Assembly (NCBI GenBank): GCA_025266875.1
Contig: JALLLT010000038.1
Coordinates: 124,001 to 188,000, forward strand
Direction: 5' to 3'
DNA from: Fennellomyces sp. T-0311
Lineage: Eukaryota; Mucoromycota; Mucoromycetes; Mucorales; Lichtheimiaceae
Length of the DNA stretch: 64,000 nucleotides
Shown: positions 1 to 12,865 of the stretch, piece after piece
Layout: each line of letters opens with the position of its first letter
How positions within the stretch are numbered: position 1 is the first letter of the stretch
Program-made: the position numbers and the translations under genes
The notes under the pieces: generated by a model
Told to the model about the DNA's origin: nothing
The model's input: the letters and a program-made list of their open reading frames with translations, nothing else
Database searches by the model: none

Positions 1-505
1 CAATCTAATAATTCGTTCTGTACTCCTCGTAATATATTCATAAAAATGAGTTTTTTTTTATTTCGTCTCAGTAGTTTGATCACCAGCTCCTTTTTTGTGC
101 CACACTGTTGTGCCTGCATGGGATGTGCTTCGCATGGGATGACAGTTGCTTCCCGTAGCATTTTCAAGCGCCGTGTTGTTTCGGTTTCGTCGTCATGGTG
201 ATCGTTAAGGGGGAAACAACGGACTGCTGTTGCATAGCATCCAATCTTTACAGTTTTTTACGGCGCACCAAAAGGAAAAAAAAATACAAACCGTGTGAGA
301 CACGTGCAAGGTACACAAAAACGTGTGGCGTCGATTGAAGGAAAAAGTAAAACACCTCCACCCCCAAAAGACGCACCAAATAACTTTCTCTTTTGCTTTT
401 GCACATACCTTTGGGACTAGCAACCTTTTTTTTTTCTTGCTTTTTTATTTATTTCCAAAAATCCCAATCGCCCGCCTTTTTTTCTTATTCCCTTCTCTAA
501 CAACA
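1..505. other. 5' edge and upstream region of the first gene
   Basis: No convincing coding region was found here. The stretch is A/T-run rich. It has a CACGTG hexamer at 301-306 and a pyrimidine-rich tract at about 425-495 just before the ATG at 506, a common layout for fungal promoters. Any gene to the left of the window cannot be assessed. Confidence 0.4.
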
Positions 506-1328
506 ATGTCGGCCTCTGTTGCCCATCTGCCGACAACACGGAATTGGCTACCCATGCCAACTGGCATTGGGATCGACGAATCGTTTTCGCGAGATCTGTT
601 ACGACAGTTTGATAAACGACGTTCGCGTTTACACGTAGAAATGTACCATTTAGCGGTAAAGAAATAGGCTGTGGTGTATACAGATATTCAAAGAGACAAA
701 AAGTGTAACATTCGAATCCATCTAGAATCGGCATAGCATACATTTCCAGCCACATACACCATCCCCGTCGTCTTCAACGTCCAAAAGTCATCACACGGTA
801 GAAGAACAAGGAGAGATCGGTGTACCGGAAGAACCGGAAGAAACCCCGCAAGATGACAAAGTCAGGCGACGTTCAGGTGGCAATCTGTTCCGTCGGTCCT
901 CGGCGTACCTGCGCAACAAGTGGCGGAAAGCACGATCAGACGAGAACTTTTCAACGGCATCGTTGCCGCCTCCATCGAAAATAGCAATCAATACCACAAT
1001 ATCGATTCCTCATTTCCAATCACCTCCACAACCCCCGCCGCCAGTCCATTATGCAACAGTACAGCCACCTATCATTACCCAATACCCTCCTAAACCACTC
1101 AAGTATTCTCCCGTCGAACCGCTCGAGGAGCAAAGGAAGGCCATGCATCGGATCTCGCTCCCTATCTTGAACCGCGCCACATTTCATCCGGAAAAACGTC
1201 GTCTCTCGGATTCGGTCGATCATCGTGACACCATCACAACCAAGGCTAGACGGTGGACTTATCAGATCATCAATTGTCGCCCACTGAAGAAGTCAAGGAA
1301 AGGCAAAGAGCGTGCTGGCGATTCATGA
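506..1328 (+). CDS. Pro/Ser/Arg-rich hypothetical protein, two exons
   Basis: Exons 506-655 and 726-1328 are joined by a 70-nt intron with GTAAAG donor and CTAG acceptor, giving 249 residues in one frame. The reading frame in exon 2 is open from the splice site to the stop. The ATG at 506 follows a pyrimidine-rich leader, and upstream sequence offers no better start. The N-terminal 50 residues are fairly ordered. The rest is rich in Pro, Ser and Arg/Lys, with an acidic Glu/Pro patch near residues 75-90 and a poly-Pro segment near residue 150. The tail is basic (KKSRKGKERAGDS), so nuclear or RNA/DNA-linked work is possible. I see no signal peptide, membrane segment or known domain. I do not recognise the family and assign no function. 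Confidence 0.7.
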
Positions 1329-1630
1329 TGGAAACGGTTGTTTACTTGGTTTGGCATTACACATAACTTAATCTCTACTCTAACGTTTTTGCACATATAT
1401 CCCCCCACTATACGCACTTTTTTTTCCACATATCTCTGCATATTAGCCCTTTCTTTCTGCAGTTATTTTAGAAACATGCAATGACCTTATGTACACAGCC
1501 CTTATATCCCCTATATGCAGATTTAAAAGTAGGCTTGTAGAACTACTATTGATATCTTTAATCTTTTTAATAACATTCTGTAATAGTGCATCTCCATCCA
1601 ACATTATGGGATCAGACGGAAATGAAATTG

Positions 1631-2600
1631 CTAGGGTATTGTTTCATACATGCATCTATCAACGGTGGGTGAAACACCCATCCATTTCCTGACACTGGGA
1701 GAAAACAGAATGGATTGCATGACAATTAGGGAATCTATCGTCAATTGGACTGCGCCGCAGATATCAAACTGTAACGGTGCCTGGGTGTACAAGAAGTAAA
1801 ATAGCTTGAAACCGTCTCCCAGAAACTATCGTTGTTGTTGTTTTTCACTTGAGTTACATGTTCCCTGTTTGTTTCATCCCGCTTACCCAAGTCGCCATCA
1901 CAACTGCACTAAAGCCTTCTGTAGATCGCCGTTTAAAGTTTGAAACACATTGGGGTAGTGGAAGTGTACTTTCAATGCCTAGGCTTACGACGCCCAGCGT
2001 CTCAATGAACCATGCATTGTCGAGGATTTGGAACAGGACGGCAATGACCGTCGTAAACCCCAGCAAAAAGTTGACATAATCCAAGTAATAGTCCCATGCC
2101 CAAAACTGTTGCCATCTGCTTTGAGGATACTCGTTTTTGGTCATGGGTCGGTAGCGAACAACGATTTCAAGCAAGACCAGCTGTGCCAAAATCATCACAA
2201 TCGATTGGATCAAGAGTGTGGTATCAAATCGCTTGCCAAGCCTATTTGCTATGTTCAATCCTTGTTGCGTACGCAATGTCACTGTGGTTTCTTACCAGAA
2301 AAAGACTCTCAGAATGCTATGGCAAAAAAATGGGTGTTAGCAACAACAAAAAAATGGTTGCCCAGATGATATCATTTTTTTTTACTTTGAGAATAGCAGA
2401 ATGGCACAGGTCACTGGATTGAACCCAGCACTGGATTTTTGCTTGCGGATAATAAAGTACTTGCATAAAGCAAAAGGGGGACGTGTTAGCTGCATAGAAG
2501 CTGCATGGCAACCTAATAGACTACATACTTGATCCACATAGCCAATGACCGGCCCAATGGTCATTGCGACCGACAACACCATGGATGCAATGTCAGACAT
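1631..2600 (-). CDS. PQ-loop membrane protein, Any1/SLC66A2 (PQLC1) family
   Basis: Five exons on the minus strand (2529-2600, 2386-2459, 2296-2316, 1887-2241, 1631-1825) give a 238-residue protein. All four introns are canonical and 54-69 nt, and the 21-nt third exon is needed to keep homology and phase. The start is MSDIASMVLSVAM, and GPVIGYVDQ is the first PQ-loop-type motif with the Gln kept. A second repeat lies around LPLPQCVSNFKRRSTEGFS. The layout of about seven hydrophobic segments with a WAWDYYLDYV linker matches the human SLC66A2 and yeast Any1 (YMR010W) group. These Golgi/endosome proteins are linked to phospholipid scrambling and to opposing flippase function. Family membership is seen from motifs; the lipid role is inferred from the family. 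It is transcribed divergently from the phosphatase gene at 2881. Confidence 0.85.
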
Positions 2601-2880
2601 TGGTTGAAGGAAAGGAGTGGAGAGAGAATAAAAGGAAGGTTTATAGGGAGCGGAGCGTTTTGGCTTAGGGGAGGGAAAAGTGAATGTGTGTGTGTGTGTT
2701 TATATCCAAGGCTGAAGGAATAAGGAAAGGAGAGAGAGAAGGCGATCCTGAAGCGTATCGTCTGTATCCATGCAACTCACGGGCGGAGTTTACCTAGGTA
2801 ACTATATTTTTTTTAACAGCTTGGGTTTTTTTTATGGTTCCACATCTGTTCTTTTTCTTTTCTTTTTTTTTTAAAAAAAA
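2601..2880. promoter_or_regulatory. Shared divergent promoter region
   Basis: A 280-bp gap separates two start codons that face away from each other (2600 minus, 2881 plus), so it must hold both promoters. It contains a (TG)n run at about 2686-2700, a purine-rich tract at 2719-2740 and a long T-rich/A-rich stretch at 2806-2880 directly before the phosphatase ATG. No specific factor site is claimed. Confidence 0.5.
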
Positions 2881-4429
2881 ATGCATTTAATCCAAGTGCT
2901 TGCCACGGCACTATTAACAGCAGTAATAGCAGATGCGAATCCGGTGGGGCAAAAACCGCTGCATATGCCCGTGACGCCAGATCTGCATGGAAAATTTTTA
3001 CATATCACTGATATTCATGTAAAAACATTTAACACAAACAAATGCGCACAGTCTTTTTGTTGACAACATATCGCATTGCAGATCGACCCCCATTACCAAG
3101 ACGAAGCTACGATTAAATCAGGATGCCATCGTCAGGCCAAGAAACATCACAAGAAAAAGAAACGCAAAGGAAAATTGGCCGGGTACTGGGGTAGTCCGAC
3201 CAGTGGTTGCGATGCCCCCCCACGTTTAGCCGACCATGCGATTGATTGGATTGCAGATGGTTGGAAAGACAAAATTGACTTTATCATCTGGACCGGCGAC
3301 AATGCAAGGTACTAAAAAAAATTATTTTTATTATATGGTAACCGTATGTGTGTAATTGAACCTACCGAAAATAGACATGATCTCGATAGCAAAATACCGC
3401 GTACAAAGAAAGAGATCTTGGCACTGAACGAGGCCATCAAGAATAAAATTCAAGAGGCTTTTTACAGCGAAAATAGAACAATTCCCATCATTCCATGTAT
3501 CGGTAAGCCAGCTTTTTTTCCGTATATACACTGGCACTGTACCGTTTTCGCTTTACTAAAGTGAATTTCCAGGCAACAATGATGTTCATCCGCATAATCG
3601 ATTGCAATCGATCAACATGTTGGAAGCACTAAGTGACATGTGGAGCGACCTTATTCCTGCGGACCAACTGGCGACATTTCGTCGAGGCGGATATTATGCC
3701 GTGGATATCGGAGCCGGGGTTCGCGTGTTGGCATTGAATACGCTATACTTTTTCGACTCGAATGACGCGGTGAAAGGATGTCGGCAACCTGGACCCGGGA
3801 GTGAACATTTTGCATGGATTCGAAACCAGCTAGAAAGTGCCAGACGCGACCGTGCGCGCGTCTACATGATTGGTCATGTTCCACCTTCACCAAGGACGTT
3901 TTACGACAGCTGTCTCGAAACATACATCACCATTTCCAACGAATACCGCGATGTGATTGCGGGCCACATGTATGGACATGTCAATATGGACCATTTCATG
4001 GTCTTGGAACCTTCTTCCGTTCAAGATTCGGCAGCCGACAGCTACGTATCCAAGCTCCGAAAACAATACAGAAATGCTCGTGGAAACGATTCCGTCATTG
4101 TTCATGTGGCACCACCGCTTTTACCAGTTTATAATCCGGCGTTCCGAATCAACGAGTACGATCCCAATCCTCAATCCCCTCAATTCGGTACATGGACAAA
4201 GTACACTCAGTATTACGCCGATCTCAACTACTTTAATCAATTGTACCAGCCGGAACAGCATCCTCCTCAGTTTATCGTTGAATACGCGACCGATACCGAG
4301 TATGGCATGAAGGATTTGTCGCCGGAAAGCTGGGTCGACTTGGCACGTAGAATGACTGAAAAGTCTAAAGGGTCCAAAAAGCTATGGCGTACTTTTGTAG
4401 ATAATTTGTTTGTCCAAACAGGGCATTGA
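2881..4429 (+). CDS. PPN1: Endopolyphosphatase (Ppn1-like metallophosphoesterase)
   Basis: Four exons (2881-3018, 3082-3308, 3375-3502, 3573-4429) encode 449 residues. Residues 1-19 form a hydrophobic signal or signal-anchor. The metallophosphoesterase metal-binding motifs follow in order: DIHIDPH at about 44-50 (split by intron 1), GDNAR at about 118-122, GNND at about 165-168, GHVPP from 265, and GHMYGH from 295 to 300. A CH...GCD cysteine pattern around residues 70-95 matches the acid sphingomyelinase/Ppn1 branch. The family cleaves long polyphosphate chains internally in the vacuole, so this is the likely role and place. A His/Lys-rich stretch (about residues 66-76) is an insertion. Yeast Ppn1 is longer and has a C-terminal part that is shorter here. 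Acid sphingomyelinase-like phosphodiesterase is the main alternative, but the order and spacing of motifs favour Ppn1. Confidence 0.88.
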
Positions 4430-4625
4430 TTAAAGATTGCTGTATTACATCACATGTTCTCTCGTGAGCCCACGTTTGTCTCACAGGCGCTCCAGTTCCT
4501 GGAACATCTCATCGGAACAGCATCGGCTAATGCTTATTACTTGTGCTATTTAAACAAATGCGAGGATATATGTACAAAGTGACCATTAAATCTAAAAATA
4601 CACACACTTTGCTATGTAAAATGTA
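4430..4625. other. Convergent 3' intergenic gap
   Basis: A 196-bp gap lies between the stop of the phosphatase gene (+) and the stop of the first F-box gene (-). It probably holds both 3' UTRs and polyadenylation signals. A/T-rich sequence at 4540-4620 fits this. No further feature was seen. Confidence 0.4.
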
Positions 4626-6633
4626 CTAATCTGTAACAATTGACGGACACTCACTGACCCGTACCCACAGACACCCATTTGCCCTTTTTAATCGTGCCAC
4701 ACCATCGTTTGTCACAGCAGGTATCTTGTCCAGGTATAACTTCCGCAACGGTTGGCAAGCACCCAGAACGGTAAGAGTGTTATTCGTTACTGCGCTGATC
4801 GATACGAGCCTTACCGATTCCAACTGCTGTGCCTTTGCAAAGAACCCATCTATGCCTTGGGCGGTACTTCGTTCCAGATGACTGAACGCAACATGTCGCA
4901 AAGCCGCCACATCCCCCAGCGCTTGGAAGACATGATCCGTAATTGCATCTGAGCCGCAAAAGTCGATACTTTTCATCGGCTTTTTCGCGTAGTCTGTGAA
5001 CAGAGATACTAGCTGTCTGGTATTCGGATTACTGGAACGGATTCGTCCCATCGAGAAATGCAAAAGTGATAGTGTCTTGAGGGCGTCCACCATTGCACTG
5101 GTATCATAAACGTGTGATATTGTAAAATCTTCTAGTCCGGTATGCTGGATCGCTTGGAACAGGTATCGCTGGGTGGTTTTCTTGGCTGCAAGTTTAAGTA
5201 CACGCAAGTTCTTGAGCTTAAATCCCGGACACTTCGTTGGAATTTCCGTCACCTCCTCGTTCTTCATGCTCGCGACATGCACACATATGTTTTCGAGCGT
5301 GGCCATGTGTCGATAAAGAAATGGCAGTAGGATCGAAGCAGGCATACCAGTGCCATTGGTGATTTTGGTATACAACACCCGTAACCCTGGTTCATTGACC
5401 ATTCGGTGCTGTGGCATGATCTCGTCGTAGGTGTTGTACCCCAATACTTGAAGCTTTGGTGCGTGTTTGGCGACAATGTTGAATATGCTTGTGCCACATC
5501 CGTTCACGATCAGATGCTGCAGGTCGGGAGATCCATCCAACACTGTCTCAATCAAGGTGTCAGCGATGTGTGGCGCCCTCAATTCCAGCGTTGTGAGCTT
5601 GGAAGTCGGTGTGTCATATGCGTCAACGGCGGACAGGCTCAATGAACTGCCGATGGTGTAGGTCAGGTGAGTCAGATGTGGGCAAGCAGTGAGAACATCC
5701 ACCAGTGAAAGGACCATTGGATTGGTATCGAAATCCAAATTGATACGTGTCAAGTTTTCCATCGTTTCAAGTGCCAGGCACAAGCCTGTCCTCAATGTCT
5801 GCTGTAAATTGCATGTAGCATTTGCTGAGATAAAGACCGTCAACGCGCGATACACCTGTTGCGTATGAATGCATACCTGTCATTGCAAGCGACTCAATAT
5901 TGGGCATCGCCCTTTCGCATATGTACTTGAAATACCGCATGCGGATCGCTTGGTTCGACGTATCCATCGTCAGATTCTTGATCTGGCGTAAGAGGGGCTT
6001 ATAATTGATGAATCGATGATGGTGATCTTGCGTGACAGTCATATCAGTCCACACTAGAGAGCATCCCAGTATGCGATCGCGCCAGGATCTTGACAACTCC
6101 ATGCCAACTGCCACTGTATCACGGGGCAGCTGCGAAATAATCTTGTCTGCAAGTTGAGCCGGGCTGAATTGCGACGACTCTTTATAATCACGGATGCGTT
6201 GGTCAAGTGCTCCAATAACATCTACGCACTTGTTCTGTTGTTTTGTAGCTTCCGCTATCGCTGTTAGGAGTCGAACGTCCGAGGGATCCTTTTGCAGTCC
6301 CGCGTTGTACGCGTCAATGGCTCTCGTTTGGTATCCGTACATGGCATACACGTCGCCTTGACGAGCATAACCTTGCACATGATGAGGCGATTTCTTAATC
6401 ATTTGTTGCGCATCGCGCTCGGCTTTTTGATATTGGGCGGTCAACGCGTAGGCTTCGGCTCGAATGTCCAGAAAGGCAAGTGAATGGTCTTCAACATGAT
6501 CGATTATTGCATTGATTTTGGCGATCGCGTTGTAATACTGTTTGTTGTTGATGCATTGTCGAAGATCGTTGATTCGTGCTTGATAATCGTCCACATCGAT
6601 TGGATCGGTGTCGGCGGTCATTGTATGTTTCAT
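4626..6633 (-). CDS. TPR/F-box/LRR protein, Dia2/Pof3-like, family copy 1
   Basis: Exons 5877-6633 and 4626-5824 give 651 residues. The 52-nt intron has a GTATGC donor and CAG acceptor and sits after MTG-type residues in phase 1, as in all six copies of this family in the window. Residues ~15-130 form three TPR-like helical pairs (for example DIRAEAYALTAQYQKAERDA). An F-box follows at ~155-200 (LADKIISQLP ... SRSWRDRIL). From ~235 to the end are leucine-rich repeats with LxxLxL and 'ITDxxxxAL' patterns. The TPR, F-box, LRR order is that of yeast Dia2 and fission yeast Pof3, SCF ubiquitin-ligase substrate receptors in replication and genome stability. Skp1 binding through the F-box is inferred. 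A second ATG four codons downstream could be the true start. Only 93 bp separate it from copy 2. Confidence 0.85.
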
Positions 6634-6726
6634 AAACGGAAGAGAGAGAAAGAGTGTGGCATACAGAGGTCCGCATGGATCGTGTCACCAGGGCTTTTTG
6701 CTAAAGCTTTTTTATTGTTCCTTTTG

Positions 6727-8772
6727 TCATTCAAGGATCATTTGCTTTAATCTCTTTGTGCAATAACTTATACACTCTGCGCTGATTAAGGGGCAGTTCT
6801 TTAACACCACCGTGGATAACGTATGGCTTCGCTTCAATACCAATCCACGCAACCCATAATCCGTCACATTCACCAAGTTACCCAGCTTGATGCTACTCAA
6901 GTTTTCACAATCACCCAGGGCAATAACAATGCTGTCGGTAACAGAATCCATTCCATCAAGCCTTATATCCGTCAACTGCTGTCCTGACAGCTGGATGAAG
7001 TGGATGATCCCACCTGTGGTGATATGATCCAAGCCTCCAAACGTAACGTTCTGCAGCGTTTTTATCTCGGCTAATGCTGCAATCACGTCATCCGTAACCT
7101 CATCACAATGGCGAAAAATGATGGTGTTCAATGCAGGCCGGGTTTTGGAAGCTCTCGCATATCTCGAACACAGCTGGATCAATAATGAGCGGTTCGTGGT
7201 GGTGGTTATGTGCGATATCTGGAGTAATGTGAGAGGAGGCAATTTCGCAATCGCTCTTATCACCGGATCCAAATCATAAGAGTTCACAACAGCCAAGCTC
7301 GTCAATGTCATGGTGCTTCGAATCGATTGTAATATGAACGGCTGGATACCGCTATAACACCAGAAAGTTAACTCGGATATGTTTGGAAGTGTGAAATCCG
7401 CAAAAGTTGTATTCATTTGCTGGCGTTCCGGTTCGGATAATGGCGACATGTTTGCGCAAACCCGCTCTAGTGTTTTCCTGTTCCTGTATAATAAAGGCAG
7501 AAGGCTTGGGGCGTACACCGGCTCTCCTCCGTTGCTCGTGTATATTTCGCGCAGACCAGGTACGCCCCTCGTGTCCTCCAATGGTGGTATTGGAACACCC
7601 GTGTTGTATCCGAAAATCTCCAGGTTAGGTGTGTATGCAGTGATGGGCTCCAACACCGTATCCATGCATCCGTTCATCACAAGTCGTCGGATTTGCTGGC
7701 ACTTTTGTAACATGCTGATAATATCTCTGCCCGTTGTTGATTTCGTCGTTAGCTCCAAACTAGCCAACGGGTGCTGCTTCTTTAGTTTTGCAAAGTTGCC
7801 GGTAACCACAGACATGGTAAACGTGGTTGAATAGGTCAATTCCGTCACCGAGTCACACAAGACCAACGTTTCTGCCATGGTAACGGGATTCGAGTTACCG
7901 CCTAGATCAATCTCCAGCCTCGTCAACGTATGTCTTGCCTGCCATAAAGCAAGGGACACCGTGATAATGTCTGTTCGCAAATTCCGTGTACCGGATGCTA
8001 AGAAAAAACACTATCAATCAGTCTTTGTAACTCTGACTGTTTTGTATTTACCTGTCATTTTCAATGTTTGGAGTCTAACGGAAGGCGCGTCTTTTATACA
8101 CTGCATATAAGTGGATCGAATCGCTTCTCTCGAGGCATTGATTGTAAGATGATTAATGTAAGGCACAATCGAGGGCGCGGCATGGATCAACTCGGTATCC
8201 TCTGGGGTATCATCAACAGATAAATCATGCCATGCACCTTGACATTCCATCACACGTTTAGCCCACACTGTCGAAACGGTCAAGCAAGCCGCCTTTGCAT
8301 CCTTTGGTAACAACATGATGATGTGATTGGCGAGCTCAGCGGGTAACTGTTGCAAAAAATCGATACGTTTTTTGCTTATCATCGTTGCATTGTTCAATCC
8401 CATGGTAAGCCTCTCCTTGTCTGACTTTACGGTTCCAAGTCCTTGGTTAAACGCGTTGATGGCTTTTGCTTGCTGACCATACATTGAATATACGGTTCCT
8501 TTGCGAACATAACCGGCTCCCAATTCAGGTGCATAGTATATCATATCTTGAGCATCAGCACACGCAGCATCGTACTGTCCTCGTTTCGCATGTGCATGCG
8601 CACGGATATCGAGAAGTACCAAAAGTTGGGATTGAAACACTTGGTCAATGGCAGCAGACGCATCGCTGATTGCTTGGTAGTAATCCCCAAGTGTAATGCT
8701 GTTACTTAGTTGCAAAAGTTGTTGTCGAAATAATCCCAAACGAATTTGTTGAATCGGGAGTACCTCTTCCAT
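6727..8772 (-). CDS. TPR/F-box/LRR protein, Dia2/Pof3-like, family copy 2
   Basis: Exons 8052-8772 and 6727-7997 encode 663 residues, joined by a 54-nt intron (GTAAAT donor, CTTAG acceptor) at the conserved phase-1 site. TPR-like repeats lie at ~25-135 (DIRAHAHAKRGQYDAACADA and RKGTVYSMYGQQAKAINAFN are two helices' worth). The F-box is at ~158-205 (FLQQLPAELANHIIMLLP ... VSTVWAKRVM ... AWHDL). LRRs fill the remaining ~420 residues. After the intron the segment TRNLRTDIITVSLALWQARH closely resembles copy 4, which supports the splice choice. Likely a substrate receptor of an SCF ligase; the target is unknown and probably set by the divergent LRR face. The start codon at 8770-8772 is the first ATG in the open frame. 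Confidence 0.86.
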
Positions 8773-11574
8773 ACGTATTGTTTGCTCAAGAATAAGAAAG
8801 TCTGCTCAGCTCTTTCATATATTCGCGCTATTGTTACACAGTTGCCGAGGCTGGTTATGCAGTCATGAGGCTTCACACGCCTCTCCCCATTGATGCTTAC
8901 ATGAGCCACAGCCATCCGTGCACAGGGATCGTGAAATTTCAGTTTGATCACCATGCACCTGAGTAACCACTATTTAATACGTACCATTAAATGATCGTCC
9001 TTGCCGGTGTGCCTATGAGCAGTACTCCATGTATTGGCAACATATGAGCATTCCTACTTTATTCCGGAGACGAATATCATATCAGTAGGCTTGTCGTGGC
9101 GTAACATGAAGCAATACGGTATTGTGTAAAAGTATCCAATTCTTCGGGACCTCCAATGGCACATGATTATGACACTTGTAAATGCGGTAAACAATGAGAT
9201 CCCGAATGCGGTAATAATTAATATCTTCACTTATAATCGCCGTAAAACATTGGACGAATAAGCATTATACTGTTTAAACCCATTTTTTATGCTACATTGC
9301 AGGCAGGTAAAACTTATTTTTATGTAAAATCGATAACCCAGAGCGCGGAGAGACCTTTTAGCCATAAAGGTTCAGTAAAGTGCATATGAAAGTATTTGTC
9401 CTCGTGCTGTACTACATTGTTTGCATTTATAAAAGAATGCCGATGGTGTTATATATATGTATATACAGGAGTTATCAAAGGACTAAAGATGATATCCCAA
9501 TAGCTTCTTTCATTTGCTTACTTGTGTTTGATTTTGGAACGAGGATAGCAGTTGTCAATGCGCTAGTATTAGATCATTCAGCTTAAGGTCATATGTTTCG
9601 TCGCTTAGAATAACAGTCGTATAAGCTGTACCACGTGGTATGGCGTCGACGAGTGGGTAATTCGACGACTTTTTTTTTCTTACCCTCAATCATATTACTT
9701 TTTCCGTCGGCAATTATTCATGAATTACTCATCCCAAGTGTAAAAGGGCTCGGCTTAAAATGAAGGATTTTCGCAATAAAACCTGAGGTATGCCGTCTTG
9801 CATATTCCCGTGAATGATATTGTCCATTTGGCATTGCTACTTTATATGCAATGCATATTGGCAGTGAGCATTGACTATATTGTTCAATTCCCCCCTCCCT
9901 CCCAAAAAAATTAATACGATTAGCATAAACCGTATTACAGAAATCAGCAAACTGGTCCCTTTTACAGAAGTGACTTTGACATTACTTTTGAACTTTCGTC
10001 GAAGACGAAGTACACCAGGTTGATCTAAATAGTGATTGGTGGCTTGCATAGGCTCGTTTAAAGCCAATACTAACAGATGGTCCATAATGTCCGCAAGTGG
10101 CATGGAATTCTTCCTTTTGTTCTGAGCGTTTTTTGACAAGACGCCTGGGCGCCAATGTAAAGCGCAGTTATAAGCACTTCAGCGTACTACATTCTCAAAA
10201 TACGTAAAGGTAGGTTATATATATACGATACATTTGATCCTGTACTGCCCCCTACCATTGCCCATTTTTTATTTCCCTAATAACTTGCCGCGCCTGATAC
10301 GTTCGAGCAGCTGTTTCTTCCAATCCATTAAGCATTACTCCATGCTATGCTCGAATATGAAAACTTCTGGTTACTGACGTATACATGGTAGTTGTATTTA
10401 AAAAGACGCTGTTCAAGGCAATATGGTTATGTCGTTTCGGTTAGCTGTACGTGGTTGGGTAATTCTGTATGTGGTGAAACAACCACAGATGATAATAATA
10501 GAAGATATTTCCTATCGGATAACACATATCGGTTCAACATCATCACGAAGTGTACTTACATAGTAACTTGTCTACACGGATTAAGGATTACACCGTATGA
10601 ACGAATGGGATAAACTCAACAGGACATGGAATTGACTCCAATATAGCAATGCGGTCATTACACTGCATTGCGGATGTCAAAGACAACCTCAAATCCGCAT
10701 GATCAGAACAAAGGAAAGGATCCTATACGTCCTCTATCCATTCAGGCAATTCTGAAGACGAAACACTATCTAAACTGCCATCGCTAATTCAATACACAAA
10801 AAGATATAAAAGCATAGAGCGTTGCATTCAATAAAGCATATCCGAAGCTTCAAAGATACTTTTATAAGTCTCTTTTCATTCTTTGTACCGTTGATTCACT
10901 TCACTGTATATGTAAAACATACAGAGAACGTAGGGCGGACAAATGTCCACCTTTTTGCTTATCGCGTTTGATTGCCGTAGTCCGATAAGTGCTGTTTGAT
11001 ATCGCTAGTAATATCTGTGTCGATAACAATTATTACTATGATTTAAGAGACTAACACGAGTGTTGTCATCTTCCACAGGCTGGTCTGCAACTTTTTTTTC
11101 TGTGAAAGGGCTATATTTCACTTGTCATCTAGTAAAGTGCGTGCTTCTTGCCGTTGGTCTACCACCTTTGGAATCCGAAGTTGGCCTGGTTTTTGTTTGC
11201 CATGATTAACTTAACGCTTCCGACTTTCATATATCCATGTCCTGTCCTTAATCAGCTACCAGGATTTAAGCTTGTCAGTCTTTTACTGATAACTGTGCAT
11301 TCTGGTGTAGGTGCGTGACAGAGCTGTTGAAATACCTGGAGGAAAGAGAAGCCTCGGGGTATACTAATGGTTTAAGTATATTTTTATGGCAAAGGATGTC
11401 GTATCATAAGCTCTGGGAAATAGACTGTGCTGAATCAGATGTTTCTTGGTTGATCAGCACCCGCGTGATCGCCCAACGAAGAGGATTTCAGGCTCCGTTG
11501 AATTAAACGACAAAGCGTCGACAACCAAGTGCTCAAACGCGTTCTCCACTTACAACCGAACCACAGATTGAGCA
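8773..11574. other. Long intergenic region, no clear gene
   Basis: About 2.8 kb on which I can support no gene on either strand. The open frames present are short (up to ~100 residues), have biased low-complexity composition, and lack matching splice signals or recognisable motifs. The longest, minus strand 9837-10139, encodes a basic peptide with one hydrophobic tail and is not convincing. No tRNA-like A/B box pair was found by eye. The last few hundred bases presumably carry the promoter of the gene at 11575. Confidence 0.5.
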
Positions 11575-12865
11575 ATGGCATCAGAAGGCACGCCTGAAAA
11601 TACCAAGGCAGCTACCGATAGTGCAAAGCCTGAAGCTGGCAGCAGTCTCTCTGAAGCCGAAAAGTTTCTCGAATCGCTGAATCTTGGCGATTCGCAACCT
11701 GGAGAGCAGGGACCCACAACTACCAACGCATCTTCGACGGATCATAAAGACATCATGTCGTTCCTGGACGAAATTTCACAGTATCCAAGCGACGAGCAGT
11801 CGGAGAAGCCAAAGGAAAAGGCCGTGGAAGAAAAGCCGCAGACACAGGCGCAGACAAGCAGTGGTGGCGGATGGATGGCGTGGGGAAATAGTTTATGGAA
11901 TCAGGCGAGCGAGGCTGTCAAGAGCACCACCGAGCAAATTAACCGGTCAGTCGATTCACCTGCAGCCAAATTATTAGAAGACCGTGTTAAGCATCTGCAA
12001 GGATATGTAAACAAGGAAAACCTTGGAAAGCTTGGTACGATGGCCTTTTTAGATGCTCAATATCATAGCCGCTGATATCTCCACTTACTGTAGGCAGCGA
12101 GCTTCGGAATCTGACTACCACTATCCTTGAGACGGTGGCGCCACCTATTTCCGAGCACGAACTGGTCGAAGTATTCCTATCTCACGATATGCGAGGCTAC
12201 GCAGGCCTCGAAGCGCTGGTGTATCGATCGTTCGCACGGGTGATGGAACAGACCGAATCAGGTCATGTTGTTGTGCGCAAAATTGGTGATAAAGAAGACG
12301 AAGACCAGCCTCGCAATCTCAACATATGCGAGGGCATGGTGGAGGGAACTAAGCTTGCACAGGTGCGTCGGGAGTAGCTCGAAAAAAAAAAGAAAATTCA
12401 TGCAGCGCTAATTGATACGTGTGGCAGGCCAACTTGGATCATCTCGTCAAGACACACTACAAAGCCCCAGAGGCACGGACAGAATACACTCCCCAGTTAG
12501 GCGCTGTTCCTGTCATCAACTGCCCAGTCTTCCTCGCCATCCAGCCCGTCAGTATGGATGAGCAGCTTGTCTACGTACTTCTCCTGGTCGATCCCACCCA
12601 TCAACTCAACTTCAAAACATACTCGCAGTCTGTTCCACTGACATGGCTCGATGTACCGTACGAGGAGAATGAATGGGTCGAGGACAAGATGGTGGAATCA
12701 ATACGGTTGGCGGTGACTACAGTTGCGCAGGATTATGTGTGGACCCGAATGACGGGTGCCAAGAATGAACTCGCAAAGGCTGTTGCTTCTGCGGAAGCAT
12801 CCTCAAAACAAGCAGAGCAAAAGACACAGACACAAGAAAAGGAGGAGCAGAAGAAGGACGGATAG
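11575..12865 (+). CDS. Mtc1-like protein (DUF5427, maintenance of telomere capping type)
   Basis: Exons 11575-12034, 12094-12362 and 12428-12865 join in phase to give 388 residues. The first intron has a GTACGA donor and the second a GTGCGT donor. The N-terminal ~100 residues are acidic and disordered (Ser/Glu/Gln-rich). Then comes GGGWMAWGNSLWNQAS at ~101-116, an amphipathic Trp-rich helix typical of the fungal Mtc1/DUF5427 group. The middle and C-terminal parts form a folded alpha/beta region (for example HELVEVFLSHDMRGYAGLEA, then LVYVLLLVDPTHQL). The tail after ~360 is a Gln/Lys/Glu-rich charged helix. In yeast the relative is genetically linked to telomere capping and is found with vesicle coats; its biochemical role is not settled. 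Assignment rests on architecture and the Trp motif, so I hold it as likely, not certain. Confidence 0.7.

Noticed and set aside
9837..10139. 100-codon minus frame, basic with a hydrophobic tail
   Set aside because: Isolated, no motif, no supporting splice signals, in an otherwise empty stretch.
8773..11574. tRNA, small RNA or CRISPR-like structures
   Set aside because: No A/B box pair, cloverleaf or regular spaced repeat could be found by eye here or in the other gene-poor stretches; a covariance-model search would be needed to exclude small RNAs.
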